DNA from: Henningerozyma blattae CBS 6284 | Taxonomy: Eukaryota; Ascomycota; Saccharomycetes; Saccharomycetales; Saccharomycetaceae | Direction: 5' to 3' | Length of the DNA stretch: 64,000 nucleotides | NCBI RefSeq assembly: GCF_000315915.1 | Contig: NC_020189.1 | Span: forward strand, 186,001-250,000 | Shown: in pieces, positions 1 to 10,385 of the stretch | Position numbering within the stretch: position 1 is the first letter of the stretch | Layout of the letters: each line of letters starts with the position of its first letter | Program-made: the position numbers and the translations under genes | Notes under the pieces: generated by a model | Seen by the model: only the letters and a program-made list of their open reading frames with translations | Databases searched by the model: none | Told to the model about the DNA's origin: nothing

Positions 1-302
1 CTTCTAATATTATGTTATAATAAGAATAATTTCTGTATTTTTTGTAGATCACGAAATGCTTCTTTTATGTGTTCTTCTTTGGTAACGGTGAATATAAAAA
101 AATGCAGGGTAAACCTCGATCAATTTTCTAAACTAAACTTGGTGTTATAAGTTTAAGACCTTTCTGCTTCTGAGGCAATTAGAGACTTCTGCAGTAATAT
201 GCTGTTTTGCTATGATAAAGTTTGTATCCTATTAAATTGTTTTATAGATCTCCATTTTTTCACTGTTTTGTTTAGCAAGCGAAAAAATAGTGCCAATACC
301 AT

Positions 303-310
303 TTACCCGG
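303..310 (+). promoter_or_regulatory. Reb1-type site (TTACCCGG)
   Basis: Exact match to the Reb1 consensus TTACCCGG, about 510 bp upstream of the CDC21 start. Reb1 is a general regulatory factor that clears nucleosomes at promoters. The site may serve a divergent gene to the left as well as CDC21. Confidence 0.55.
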
Positions 311-667
311 CAACCAAGAAAACCTACACCACCATATTTTAGACAGGTCGAAGGCACTAGAATAGACGATATAAGCTTTATTCATAAATATTTTGAATAA
401 ATTGATCTTCATTATTTGTTATTACAACTTTTTTTATCTTGAGTGTGGGAAAATTCATTGGCGGGTTCACCAATTGAAAGAACAGACTATCAAAAAAAAA
501 GTACCTAAACACTATTACTTACTGCTATAGCATCTAATGAACTTCTGGTAAGCTTGGAATACGACGCCATTACTCAAGCTTAGAGAGGTAATTCTCTTCA
601 AAATACTTTGTCTTGACAAGCCAATTATATTTTGACTCTCTCAGTAACTCTATTCTGAAATTGGTAA

Positions 668-680
668 ACGCGAAACGCGT
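668..680 (+). promoter_or_regulatory. MCB elements (MBF sites) of CDC21
   Basis: A perfect MCB, ACGCGT at 675-680, is preceded by a near copy, ACGCGA at 668-673. They lie about 145-155 bp upstream of the start codon. Thymidylate synthase is a classical G1/S gene controlled through MCB boxes by MBF (Mbp1-Swi6) in S. cerevisiae, so the site fits the gene. Confidence 0.8.
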
Positions 681-822
681 AAACAAAATGCATAAATATA
701 AGAGATGGAAAAATTCATCTGAAGATTTGAAGGAGAAGTGAGTTATTCAGGAATACTCCTATAAAACGTTCATATATCATATACATTTATAATCAGTATC
801 ACATATAGATAGGCCACACAAA

Positions 823-1731
823 ATGATGACCAGTACTAGTACCAACCCAGAAGAAGATCAATATCTACAGTTATGTAGAAGGATTATCGAAGAAGGCGAA
901 TCAAGACCAGATAGAACAGGAACTGGGACTCTATCGCTTTTTGCCCCACCTCAACTCAGGTTTGATCTTTCTAATGATACTTTCCCTCTACTGACTACTA
1001 AACGTGTTTTTACAAAAGGTATTATATTAGAGTTATTATGGTTTATTAATGGTTGTACGGATGGTAAAAAATTATCTGATAAAGGTGTTAAAATTTGGGA
1101 AGGAAATGGATCTCGTGAGTATTTAGATAGTCTAGGGTTGACTGATCGTCGTGAAGGTGATCTAGGCCCTGTTTATGGATTCCAATGGCGTCATTTTGGT
1201 GCTGAGTATAAAACATGTGACGACGATTATTCCAACAAAGGTGTTGACCAATTGGCAGAAATCATCGACAAGATTAAAAATAAACCTTATGATCGCCGTA
1301 TCATTCTAAGTGCATGGAATCCACCAGATTTTCCTCAGATGGCTTTGCCGCCATGTCACGTATTAGCTCAATTTTATGTTAGTTTTCCAACCAACTCAAA
1401 GAAGCCACGTTTATCTTGCCAATTATACCAACGTTCATGTGATATGGGCCTTGGTGTTCCATTTAATATTGCTTCTTATGCATTATTAACCAAAATGCTG
1501 GCTCATGTATGTGATATGGAAGCTGGAGAATTTATACATACTATGGGTGATGCTCATGTTTATAAAGATCACATTTCTGCTCTTGAAGAACAAATAGCAA
1601 GAGAGCCAAAGAAATTTCCAAAGTTAAGAATAACACGAGATGTAAAAGATCTTGATGACTTCAAATATGAAGATTTTGTCATCGAAGATTATCATCCTCA
1701 TGCCAAAATTCAAATGAAAATGAGTGTATAA
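823..1731 (+). CDS. CDC21: Thymidylate synthase
   Basis: Makes dTMP from dUMP with methylene-tetrahydrofolate, the only de novo route to thymidylate. The protein has 302 residues, the usual length for yeast. The catalytic Cys is near residue 178 in the motif [10 protein letters not shown]. The dUMP/folate segment [12 protein letters not shown] and the C-terminal DAHVYKDH motif are intact. The reading frame begins with two consecutive ATGs, either of which could be used. It is convergent with SGO1, as in S. cerevisiae (YOR074C/YOR073W). MCB boxes about 150 bp upstream imply G1/S expression. Confidence 0.97.
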   Translation: MMTSTSTNPEEDQYLQLCRRIIEEGESRPDRTGTGTLSLFAPPQLRFDLSNDTFPLLTTKRVFTKGIILELLWFINGCTDGKKLSDKGVKIWEGNGSREYLDSLGLTDRREGDLGPVYGFQWRHFGAEYKTCDDDYSNKGVDQLAEIIDKIKNKPYDRRIILSAWNPPDFPQMALPPCHVLAQFYVSFPTNSKKPRLSCQLYQRSCDMGLGVPFNIASYALLTKMLAHVCDMEAGEFIHTMGDAHVYKDHISALEEQIAREPKKFPKLRITRDVKDLDDFKYEDFVIEDYHPHAKIQMKMSV

Positions 1732-1914
1732 AAATGACTAATGAATGGATTTATAAACGAATGCTTTTTGTTAGTATCATTGATATATTTTTTTAGGTGA
1801 ATAACTATAAATTAATGGATCAATATATAAACGGATATAAATAAATAGAAAAGAAAAAAATTCTTCATTGCCTATCTATGTTCTTAATTTGGCTATTAAC
1901 AAGCGGAAGTCTGA

Positions 1915-4014
1915 TTATTTTTCAGTACTTTTTTTCTTTTGTGTTCTATAAGTTTTTGGCTTACTAATAGGCGTTCCTAACATATCAAGACATTGTAAAT
2001 AATCCTTATTTTTATTAAATACATCATCAGATCCATCCCCCATTATATCTCCATCAATGGGTCTTTTATTCAGTTTTCTTTTACCGTTACCAATATTGCT
2101 ACTACTACTCGATGGTCTGCTTGACTTAATATTGGTAATATCTTTTAAAACTGCCGTATTTTTAAGCAGTGCAAGTTTTGGTGTTAATACATTTTTCTTC
2201 GGAGTTTCAGTTTCTGCCATTTTTAAGTCTAAATTATTTTGGGAATCAAGAATGCTGGTTTTAATGTGAACTTTTAAAGAGGGAATTTGCTCTCTGGCAG
2301 TCATAGTATCATCGATAATGGAACTTGAATTATAAGCAGACGAGGACGAATTACAAGTAATATTTTCGACATATACCATGCTTTGTACCAAGTTGGGTAT
2401 GTGTGACTTTTGAGAGTTATCTGATTCAGAAGGTATTACAGTACCTGATTGAGATCCGGAAGGCTCCTCACGTTTTGTTGTTTCTTCGTTACTTTCTATC
2501 ATTTTAATAGGTTCGTCTACTTTTTTCTTTCGTATCGATTTTCTTTTTTCCTTTCTAATTGAAGAAACGCCCTTAGATTCATTTTTTGTTTCTCTCCTTT
2601 TTGATACTTCTAGCTCATGAATGTCAACGCTTGAAGTGGCATCAACAAACTGAATTGATGGCCTTCTCATTTTAGATCTTAATGAAGGTAATTTGTAATT
2701 AACAGGCTTACTCCTAGTTCTTCTTGATCTGGTATTAAAAGTGCTGATATCAGTCTCGATAGAAGCATCAGATGTTGGCATAACTTCATCTACCATTCTC
2801 TTTGAGTTTTTACCTCTTCTCAAAGTGTTTTGTTTCATTGAGTGTTTAATCTTATTAGGAATTAGAGAAGTAGGAGGAGAAGATAGTGTTTCCAGCTGGA
2901 ATTCCTTATTATTATTTGGTTCTTCAATAGGATCCTTATCATTAAATACGGGAAGTTTTGGTTTAAATCCGGTAGAGTTTTTACTTGAATTTGGAATATT
3001 AGTTATAGGACTTAATTCAGTACTAGTAGCAATGCTATTTAGATGGTCTATTTCTTCTGGAATAGAAGTTTCTATTAAAGAGTTGGAAAATGTAAAATTA
3101 TCATTATTTATATTATTGTCAAAGTTTAAAGACTCTGCTGAGTACACCTGCTCACTTGCTTGATTATCAATTATATCATGATCATCAGTAGGAGGCATAC
3201 TTTCTACTATTGGTATACTTGTTTTTAAATTAGTCTCAGTATTGCTAATTGGTGTGGAGATAAGCTCATCTTCGATGCCGTTTGGCTCAGATTCAGTATT
3301 CTCATTCGATGGAGGTTGGGGGATAAATATAGAATCTCTTCTACTACTTTTCCTCCTCTTTCTTTTCCTAATTTGTGTCGCGTCTTCCTCCTCTGAAGCT
3401 ATTGGTGTAGATATATTAGAATTATCCCTATCGCCTAATAGTAAGTCATTTTGTAAAGTTCGTGGCTCAATTGGCCGTATTTGAACTGATTCGTTAAAGT
3501 GAATACTACCTCTGGAGGAAGAAGTAGACTGACTTCTTGGACGCTTATTATTGTGGACCATTTTTAATTGACTATCAGTGCATTGCTTTTTAAAAGAATT
3601 AATAATATGCTGAATTTCTTCGAATCTTTGAATTACCCCAGTCTCTAATAAAGTTAGTTGATCATTAAAATATTTTTTTGATGCCATCTCTTTAAGCGAG
3701 GTATTCGATCTTAATAGCACATTCTCTTGGATCAATTCGTTTATGGTTTTCTCCATACTATTTATTTTTAACTTAAGCGCCGAGTTAGATTTAGCTAATT
3801 CGTTATTTTGTTGGGAATATTCATCTTTATATCGTCTAAATTTCTGTTCTTGAAGATCGATAACGTCTTGTATATCCTGTATCTGTATCGATGGCTGCTT
3901 GGAATATGAAGTAGATATAGAGTGCTCGCTTGTTCCAGAAGAGAGAGATTTGTTTTTGTTACTAGCACTATTATTCTTCCGGTATATTCTAGACATTTGC
4001 TTCTTCTCTCTCAT
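1915..4014 (-). CDS. SGO1: Shugoshin, guardian of centromeric cohesin
   Basis: Protects centromeric cohesin by recruiting PP2A-Rts1 and supports tension sensing and bi-orientation at kinetochores. Residues about 45-105 form the N-terminal coiled coil typical of shugoshins (QNNELAKSNSALKLKIN...ENVLLRS). The basic SGO motif, which binds phosphorylated H2A in the family, lies near residues 427-475 and includes RRTRSKPVNYKLPSLRSKM. At 699 residues it is longer than the S. cerevisiae protein (590), mostly through low-complexity Ser/Asn-rich linker. Translation may begin at Met7 (position 3996), because Met1 is followed by a short unconserved MREKKQ. Convergent with CDC21. Confidence 0.93.
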   Translation of the reverse strand: MREKKQMSRIYRKNNSASNKNKSLSSGTSEHSISTSYSKQPSIQIQDIQDVIDLQEQKFRRYKDEYSQQNNELAKSNSALKLKINSMEKTINELIQENVLLRSNTSLKEMASKKYFNDQLTLLETGVIQRFEEIQHIINSFKKQCTDSQLKMVHNNKRPRSQSTSSSRGSIHFNESVQIRPIEPRTLQNDLLLGDRDNSNISTPIASEEEDATQIRKRKRRKSSRRDSIFIPQPPSNENTESEPNGIEDELISTPISNTETNLKTSIPIVESMPPTDDHDIIDNQASEQVYSAESLNFDNNINNDNFTFSNSLIETSIPEEIDHLNSIATSTELSPITNIPNSSKNSTGFKPKLPVFNDKDPIEEPNNNKEFQLETLSSPPTSLIPNKIKHSMKQNTLRRGKNSKRMVDEVMPTSDASIETDISTFNTRSRRTRSKPVNYKLPSLRSKMRRPSIQFVDATSSVDIHELEVSKRRETKNESKGVSSIRKEKRKSIRKKKVDEPIKMIESNEETTKREEPSGSQSGTVIPSESDNSQKSHIPNLVQSMVYVENITCNSSSSAYNSSSIIDDTMTAREQIPSLKVHIKTSILDSQNNLDLKMAETETPKKNVLTPKLALLKNTAVLKDITNIKSSRPSSSSSNIGNGKRKLNKRPIDGDIMGDGSDDVFNKNKDYLQCLDMLGTPISKPKTYRTQKKKSTEK

Positions 4015-4585
4015 ATTTCCATATATCTACCCTATTAAATGAATGATATATATTCAAGTATCTTAACCAATTAAATATATTTTCGAAATATTAGTTGTTT
4101 TCAATATGCAAACAATTTAGTTCCAGATCTTGTTTTTGTTTTGGGTTTGTTTACATTTCCGTATTGTAAATCTCGCTTTTTTTTATTGACATAATGGCCC
4201 AAAATAAACACAAAAATATTACCCTTGACCTAAAAATTTTCAAGCCGAATTATTTGGGGCATTAATGAAAAAATATATATATCTCATCAGTTTAATTGTT
4301 CATTTAGGAATGTTGTTTTATGGATCCAATAATAAAATTATTTGAAAGTCTATAACTACAAGATGATATATTTTTAACATTTGGAAAACGATATTTACAA
4401 GCTTAAGAATGCTGGTTGGATATAAAGTCACCGTTATTTTTCACCTTATTTGCAAACAGAAAATATAGTCATTCGCTTCTTCATGGCACTAAACTTTTAA
4501 AAAGAGAATAATTTTTAATGCAAGCCTGATAAATATTAGTACAATTATTATATAGATCATTATTTAGAAAAAATACCTAAAATTA
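4015..4585. other. Intergenic region, SGO1-NUP133
   Basis: AT-rich spacer of about 570 bp containing the SGO1 promoter and the NUP133 3' end. I see no ORF, tRNA or repeat here. DAD2, which neighbours NUP133 in S. cerevisiae, is not present. Confidence 0.6.
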
Positions 4586-7500
4586 TTAACGTCTTGTTAC
4601 AAGCATATAGTTTTCATAATTAATGACACATTTGTCACCTGAATTTTTGTTTGCAAGCCCTAATGTAGCATTTATCTTAGACTCAAGATTTGGAATATTT
4701 TTCAGAGACTGATATTCTAATTTCAGAGTATGCTGGATTCCAGATAATTCAGAAGCAGTCTTTGCAGTTGTGTAAACGTGTTTACAATAATCTGAGGTCA
4801 TAAGTGACTCATCAACTATTAGATAGCAATCTGGTAATTGGACGTCAGCATTATATAATTCTTCATCGAAGTAACGATGCAATACTTTATACAATGGCAT
4901 GCTAATAATTTTTGCATCATCAGAATCCTCATTAATAATAGTATCATCGAAAGATTTTAGAAGAATACACCTTCTCCATACCAGTGAAACTAAAAATAAT
5001 TTTACTTCAAATGGTAGAGAATAATTGCAAGATGCAATTAGTTTTAATGCATAAAAGAAACTATCAGAATCATTCAGCATTGTACAAAATTCAATCAATT
5101 TAGAAGCGGTGATAGAAGTTCGAGTTTTGATATTTGCAACGATATCGTTGAAATATTCATTTAGTTCTGTTCCCTTGTATTTTTCATTCATTCTAATATT
5201 CTCTATTTTAATATTTTCATATAGATATTGTTGACCATCAATTATATCTAAATTTTCTTGAATTTTTGTCAATGCCATCACTTGGTTATTTGTTACGGCC
5301 GATGAATTTCCTATATTGACGTCAGCTAATGCACTTAATTTACTAATATTCAAATATATTTGACGATCTTCAACATTAGTGATCTTATTTTGATTTGAAC
5401 CAATATCATTGGTAGTGATTGAATATAATGTATTAGATGCTGCACTATATTCATTATCCATAATTTGTTGAATCCATTTAATATTGGCATATTGAGGGTA
5501 GTCATTAAAAAATTGAATCCTGAATTGTTGTTGGTCAGGAAACCTATAAAAAAGATCCGATAAATTACTAGCTGTGCCAGTATTACCAGTATTCACACCA
5601 TTATTATCAATATAATATTTGAATAAAGTAGATGCAAATAGATAGCCAAATTTGTCAAAATAATGAATATAAATTTCTTGTGATATTTCTTTATCGATTT
5701 TGTCTAAAGTATGCACCAGTGATTCTAAGTCACCATAAAATTCAGTAATTTGTAAAGATTCATCTTTTAGATTAAGTTCGCATAAAATTTCATTCCATAA
5801 TAAATGGTTTGCTTCATATAACGCATTTAAAGGATTTCCATCAACATTATTGCTAGTTGCTTTATCATGTAACGCAAACCATAATTTGGATTGATTAAAA
5901 AAATAATATAGTATCTTAATTAATGACAAAAATTGCTTATTAATATGCTCAACTGTTGCATTGTCAGGGCTTGTATTAGTTTTATTCAGTGAAAATTTAT
6001 AATCAAATAATAGTCTATTAATAGCCTGACAATTATTTTCATTAATAAACCATGGTAATAATGTACCCAATTCTTTATTATCTAACTCAAATAAATCATA
6101 TCTTAATTTTTTCTCACAGTCTTCTAAGATGTTCTGGAATATGCAATCATTTATTAAATCAACCAAGGAATTCTTGTGATCAAGTGAAGTGTTTGAAAAG
6201 TTCTCAATAATCAATTCCTTCAAAAAATTAGAAAACAGTGATGGAAATCTATTTAGTTGATGAATAATTAGTTCTTCTTCAGATATACTGTGCGAATTCA
6301 AAATTCTTTGCCAGACACTTAAAAACTGGTTATTCTGCTCTGTAATAATTTTAATAAATCTTTGACAGCATTTCATTATTTCAAATTTTTCAATTAAATT
6401 TAATATTGATGAAGGGGATACCTTGTATTTGAAATTAAATCTAATAAATAGTAATAGATTTTCGTAATAATTAATTCTTTCAGCTAAATGTTGTTGTAAT
6501 GAATTCATCAAGGGAGGAATATATTTTCCTGTAGAATAAAAGAGCTCATCGCTCACCAAAAAAAGATCATTTTCAATCTCTTCAGGTAGCAGAGAAATGT
6601 TATTCGGTAAATTAAAGTCAACTGGATTATCGTCCATCCTCTTGGAGAAATAAATGGACTGAGTGATATGTGATTTAACGAATCTAATATTTTGATCCAA
6701 ATCGCTACTTGAAGATTCACTTTGTATACCTAGAGAGGATGATGGCAATAATTCGATTTTTAGCACACCCATATAATTATTAATTAAATATAAAGTATCT
6801 GAGCCAAAGCCGGACCCAATAATCCTGATATCTTTTCTAAATCTTATAATATCCTCGAATTTTCTTCTTAAGTGGAAGTTTGAATCTATTTTTGAATTCA
6901 TTTGTAACAACACAATTACATCATCAAATATAACAAATATCGATAGTACGGAAGAAGGTTCTTCCTGTAGTGAAGCAGAAACGTATAACGTTGGATTCGT
7001 TGGCAATACTGAAGATGTATAAGTATTTAATCTATAAGTCGAGAATATAGTAGCTGAATTGGCTTTTTCATTAATCTGAACTGTTGACAGAATATAATAA
7101 AATATTTCATGACCGAAATCATCGTAATGTGATATTGAAGATAGTATTAGATGTATTGATGAATCATCCTTAAACAACGGATGTGAGTCTAAGATCTGCA
7201 AAGAAGATGTGGCAAAAGGATACAAACTTGAAAGTGAATCCATGATATCTGTATAAATATTTATATGTGATCTTTTGAAACAATTGGATGAAGTTAATGA
7301 TATTTGCCAAGTAACTAAATCACCTGAGGATGTTGTGATGTAGACTAAAGTTTCACCTTTTCCCAAGATTGGACCTCTTCTTAATGAAATGATATTATTC
7401 TTAGTTTTTTTACCACCAGTATTAAACGAAAAATTAAAAGAACTGAAAAGACCACGAGTTGGATTCATTAATTGCTTAGCTATCCTTAAATTTGGTTTTC

Positions 7501-8254
7501 CCATTGAGTCGCGCAAAGTAATGAAACATACACGGCCTAATGTTGTAGAAATTATAGTACCTGCAGGTTCAACCGAAATGGCAGACGCTATTTTTTCATT
7601 ATCTTTCAATCTTAAATCTAAAACATGTGCTTTTGTCCTTGATAATTCGGCAGACAAATTGTTCACAGATTCAATATCTTCATAGTATACAACTTGAGAC
7701 TCTTGGGTAAAATATACTATGCCTGTGGTTGTAGAGTTGGCAGGTTTCGTACCTAATGAACCATCTATAAAATTAGCATTGAAATTATCATCGGCTGTAG
7801 CAGAACAAACAAACAGACACAATGGAGGTGTGAAGTTATCATTTACTTCTTGAATGGTATTATTATTGTTTAGGGGGATTTTAGCAAAATTGGGATTTTT
7901 CTCATTAGAATTGAGGTTCCAAATATATAAATCATTGTTATCATTTAAAAAAGCCTTTCCACAAGTTGGGTCTATTGTAGCTCTGTAAGCTGTTAGTTGC
8001 TGTTGAGATGTATTATTCTGAAATGATGATAATTCAGTTGGTAATTGCTTAATTCTAAATTTTTCGTTTTCTGTCAATAGCTTGGAGTTATCAAATCCTA
8101 AGAATAGATGGGACTCATCATTGACTACTGAGCGTGTATTATTGTTATTTCTTTCAGGTATTTCTTCAACAGACAAAGGCTTGGCTCGTGACTTTGCAAT
8201 ACCAGTTATATCTGTTCTCAACTTAAATAGAGGCTTTGAATTCGTACTTGTCAT
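4586..8254 (-). CDS. NUP133: Nucleoporin of the Nup84 (Y) complex
   Basis: Structural nucleoporin of the Y-shaped scaffold on both faces of the nuclear pore, needed for mRNA export and pore distribution. The 1222 residues divide into an N-terminal beta-propeller (about 1-520, with FDNSKLLTENEKFRIKQL and GPILGKGETLVYITT) and a C-terminal alpha-helical stack (about 560-1222, with NGKYIPPLMNSL and FEVKLFLVSLVWRR). These match the S. cerevisiae protein (1157 aa) over the full length. The 420-bp divergent promoter is shared with RPF2, as for YKR082W/YKR081C, and carries a Reb1 site. Confidence 0.93.
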   Translation of the reverse strand: MTSTNSKPLFKLRTDITGIAKSRAKPLSVEEIPERNNNNTRSVVNDESHLFLGFDNSKLLTENEKFRIKQLPTELSSFQNNTSQQQLTAYRATIDPTCGKAFLNDNNDLYIWNLNSNEKNPNFAKIPLNNNNTIQEVNDNFTPPLCLFVCSATADDNFNANFIDGSLGTKPANSTTTGIVYFTQESQVVYYEDIESVNNLSAELSRTKAHVLDLRLKDNEKIASAISVEPAGTIISTTLGRVCFITLRDSMGKPNLRIAKQLMNPTRGLFSSFNFSFNTGGKKTKNNIISLRRGPILGKGETLVYITTSSGDLVTWQISLTSSNCFKRSHINIYTDIMDSLSSLYPFATSSLQILDSHPLFKDDSSIHLILSSISHYDDFGHEIFYYILSTVQINEKANSATIFSTYRLNTYTSSVLPTNPTLYVSASLQEEPSSVLSIFVIFDDVIVLLQMNSKIDSNFHLRRKFEDIIRFRKDIRIIGSGFGSDTLYLINNYMGVLKIELLPSSSLGIQSESSSSDLDQNIRFVKSHITQSIYFSKRMDDNPVDFNLPNNISLLPEEIENDLFLVSDELFYSTGKYIPPLMNSLQQHLAERINYYENLLLFIRFNFKYKVSPSSILNLIEKFEIMKCCQRFIKIITEQNNQFLSVWQRILNSHSISEEELIIHQLNRFPSLFSNFLKELIIENFSNTSLDHKNSLVDLINDCIFQNILEDCEKKLRYDLFELDNKELGTLLPWFINENNCQAINRLLFDYKFSLNKTNTSPDNATVEHINKQFLSLIKILYYFFNQSKLWFALHDKATSNNVDGNPLNALYEANHLLWNEILCELNLKDESLQITEFYGDLESLVHTLDKIDKEISQEIYIHYFDKFGYLFASTLFKYYIDNNGVNTGNTGTASNLSDLFYRFPDQQQFRIQFFNDYPQYANIKWIQQIMDNEYSAASNTLYSITTNDIGSNQNKITNVEDRQIYLNISKLSALADVNIGNSSAVTNNQVMALTKIQENLDIIDGQQYLYENIKIENIRMNEKYKGTELNEYFNDIVANIKTRTSITASKLIEFCTMLNDSDSFFYALKLIASCNYSLPFEVKLFLVSLVWRRCILLKSFDDTIINEDSDDAKIISMPLYKVLHRYFDEELYNADVQLPDCYLIVDESLMTSDYCKHVYTTAKTASELSGIQHTLKLEYQSLKNIPNLESKINATLGLANKNSGDKCVINYENYMLVTRR

Positions 8255-8537
8255 GTTATAAAGTAGAATTAAATTGTGAAATTGAAATAAAGATCAGTAA
8301 GTAAATATAAAATAACAAAAGAGGTATAAAGCGAGGGACCAGTGAAGGAGTAGTTAAGTTTGAGAAACACTTAATTATATTGACTTTATCACTGAAAATG
8401 TGCGTGCTACCTTTGTTATTCCTCCCTTCTTGATCTCGTTTTTTTTGCTAAATTTAAGTATCTGAATTTTGCAAATATTTTTATTTTCTAATTAGATATC
8501 TAAATCGCAAATCTAACGAAATATAGAAAAAACAAGT

Positions 8538-8545
8538 TTACCCGG
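8538..8545 (+). promoter_or_regulatory. Reb1-type site in NUP133-RPF2 divergent promoter
   Basis: TTACCCGG, an exact Reb1 consensus, lies about 285 bp from the NUP133 start and 130 bp from the RPF2 start. This placement suits a nucleosome-free region serving both divergent genes. Confidence 0.6.
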
Positions 8546-8674
8546 CCTGATAAATTTTTTTTGAAGCTCATCGCTATTGAAATTTAAAATAAAATAATAA
8601 AAAAAAGTGATGAGATTTGTATGGCATAAATTCCATTATCATTAATAAGTTATAACCTAAAAATACAATAAGCA

Positions 8675-9828
8675 ATGATTAGAACAGTGTATGTTTGAAA
8701 TTTTTACATTCATCATAATAGATTTATTATGCGAACTTTTTTTAAAGGTAAACTTAAATTACTAACTATATCTCAAAAACAAGAAAAAAATGTTATTTTT
8801 CATTTTTTTAATTTGTCATTTAATTAATATACAGCAAGCCAAAAAATAATAGAGCCAAAAGGGCTCTTGAGAAGAAAGAACCTAAATTAGTTGAAAATGT
8901 GAAAAAGGCCTTGTTTGTTCCAGGTCAAACTTCCAATAAGGCTTTACATGATGTCATGGTTGACTTAAGCGCTTTGAAAAAGCCAGACATCAAGAGGTTT
9001 GAACGTAAAAATAATATTAGACCATTTGAAGATGCCTCTCAGTTAGAATTTTTTAGTGAAAAAAATGATACTTCTTTACTGGTGTTAGCAACCAACTCTA
9101 AAAAGCGGAAAAATAATTTGACATTCGTCAGAACTTTTGGAAGTAAAATATATGATATGGTAGAATTAATGATCGCTGATAATTATAAATTATTTGAAGA
9201 TTTTAAGAAGCAAACCATTAATGTCGGCTTGAAGCCCATGTTTGCTTTTCAAGGTGCACCTTTTGATAATCATCCAGTTTATAAACAGATCAAATCGTAT
9301 TTTCTAGACTTCTTTAGAGGTGAGGTTACTACTTTGCAAGATGTTGCAGGTTTACAGCATGTTATTTCACTGACTATTGCAGGTGATTTTCAAGATGGTG
9401 AAACTTTACCAAATGTCTTATTCAGAGTTTATAAATTGAAAACTTATCGTAGTGATCAAGGTGGTAGCAAATTACCAAGAGTGGAATTAGAAGAAATTGG
9501 ACCACGCTTAGATTTCAAAATTGGTAGAATACATACGCCAACTCCAGATATGGTTAAAGAAGCTCATAAGAGAGCTAAACAATTGGAAACTAAAACAGTT
9601 AAGAATGTTGAACGTGACTTAATGGGTGATAAGATTGGTAGAATTCATATGGGCAAGCAAGATTTAGGCAACTTGCAAACAAGAAAGATGAAGGGTTTGA
9701 AATCCCGTTTTGATCAGTTAGCCTCTAGTGAAGAAGGTGACGACACATATGGTGAAGACTTTGTCACTGCAGATGACATTCAAGATCGGGCTGATGACGA
9801 GCCTGCTTCAAAGAAGCCAAAATATTAA
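8675..9828 (+). CDS. RPF2: Ribosome biogenesis factor Rpf2 (Brix domain), spliced
   Basis: Rpf2 works with Rrs1 to load 5S RNP (RPL5, RPL11, 5S rRNA) into pre-60S particles in the nucleolus. The long exon (8835-9828) contains the Brix domain from about residue 30 (DLSALKKPDIKRFERKN, FFSEKNDTSLL) to 235. No ATG begins it. A 14-nt first exon (8675-8688), an intron (8689-8834) and the second exon join to give an N-terminus starting MIRTVKPKNNRAKRALEKK, closely like S. cerevisiae Rpf2. The product is 335 residues (S. cerevisiae 344). The S. cerevisiae gene is, to my knowledge, intronless. Confidence 0.93.
8689..8834 (+). other. Spliceosomal intron of RPF2
   Basis: The 5' splice site is GTATGT at 8689-8694, the branch site is a perfect TACTAAC at 8760-8766, and the 3' splice site is ACAG ending at 8834. 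The intron is 146 nt. It splits the fifth codon (GT|C, Val), and splicing restores a conserved basic N-terminus in frame. Confidence 0.93.
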
Positions 9829-10385
9829 GTTCATAGCACTTCTATATAACATTCTCATTTCCATTTCACAAAATTCTATATTTGAATATATATGTACATT
9901 ACTTAATCTAACAGATATAACGTCAACTTTTTTTTCATGTTCGAGAATGGAATATGCATTATTTAAGTATTATCTCTTTTCAGTTCAATTTCAACGAAAT
10001 CAATTCCGGAGGATCGTAAAATCCAGAAAATAAGAAAGCTCCCCACAAAATAGTGAAATCCTGAGAATTATATATTGAAAAAACACTAAGAAGATTCTGG
10101 CTATCTTCATTTGATAATATTGGGCTTGGTGGCCAATAGTGATAGCATTTTCCTTTAAAACTACGAATTAGATTGTCTTTTGGGAGGTTATTTTATTTCG
10201 AATAAGACAAAGGGAAGGTAAACCGCAATATTTCAAAATCTTATTCAAGAATTTTTACTCAAAAAATCAATACATTTCTGAATTATAAAGGGAAAAACAA
10301 CCAGCATTTAAAGTAATTCATCTTTACTTACAGATACCGTTATTAATATCTTTCAATACTGATAATATATACAATATCATTGACG
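9829..10385. other. Intergenic region, RPF2-GYP1
   Basis: AT-rich spacer of about 560 bp with the RPF2 3' end and the GYP1 promoter. I see no gene. MTD1, which follows RPF2 in S. cerevisiae, is missing. Confidence 0.55.

Larger units (their letters stand above)
1..822. other. Intergenic region upstream of CDC21
   Basis: AT-rich DNA without a convincing ORF. It holds a Reb1-type site and the MCB elements listed separately. In S. cerevisiae the divergent neighbour here is UFE1; no part of it is visible, so it either lies left of the window or is absent. Confidence 0.6.
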
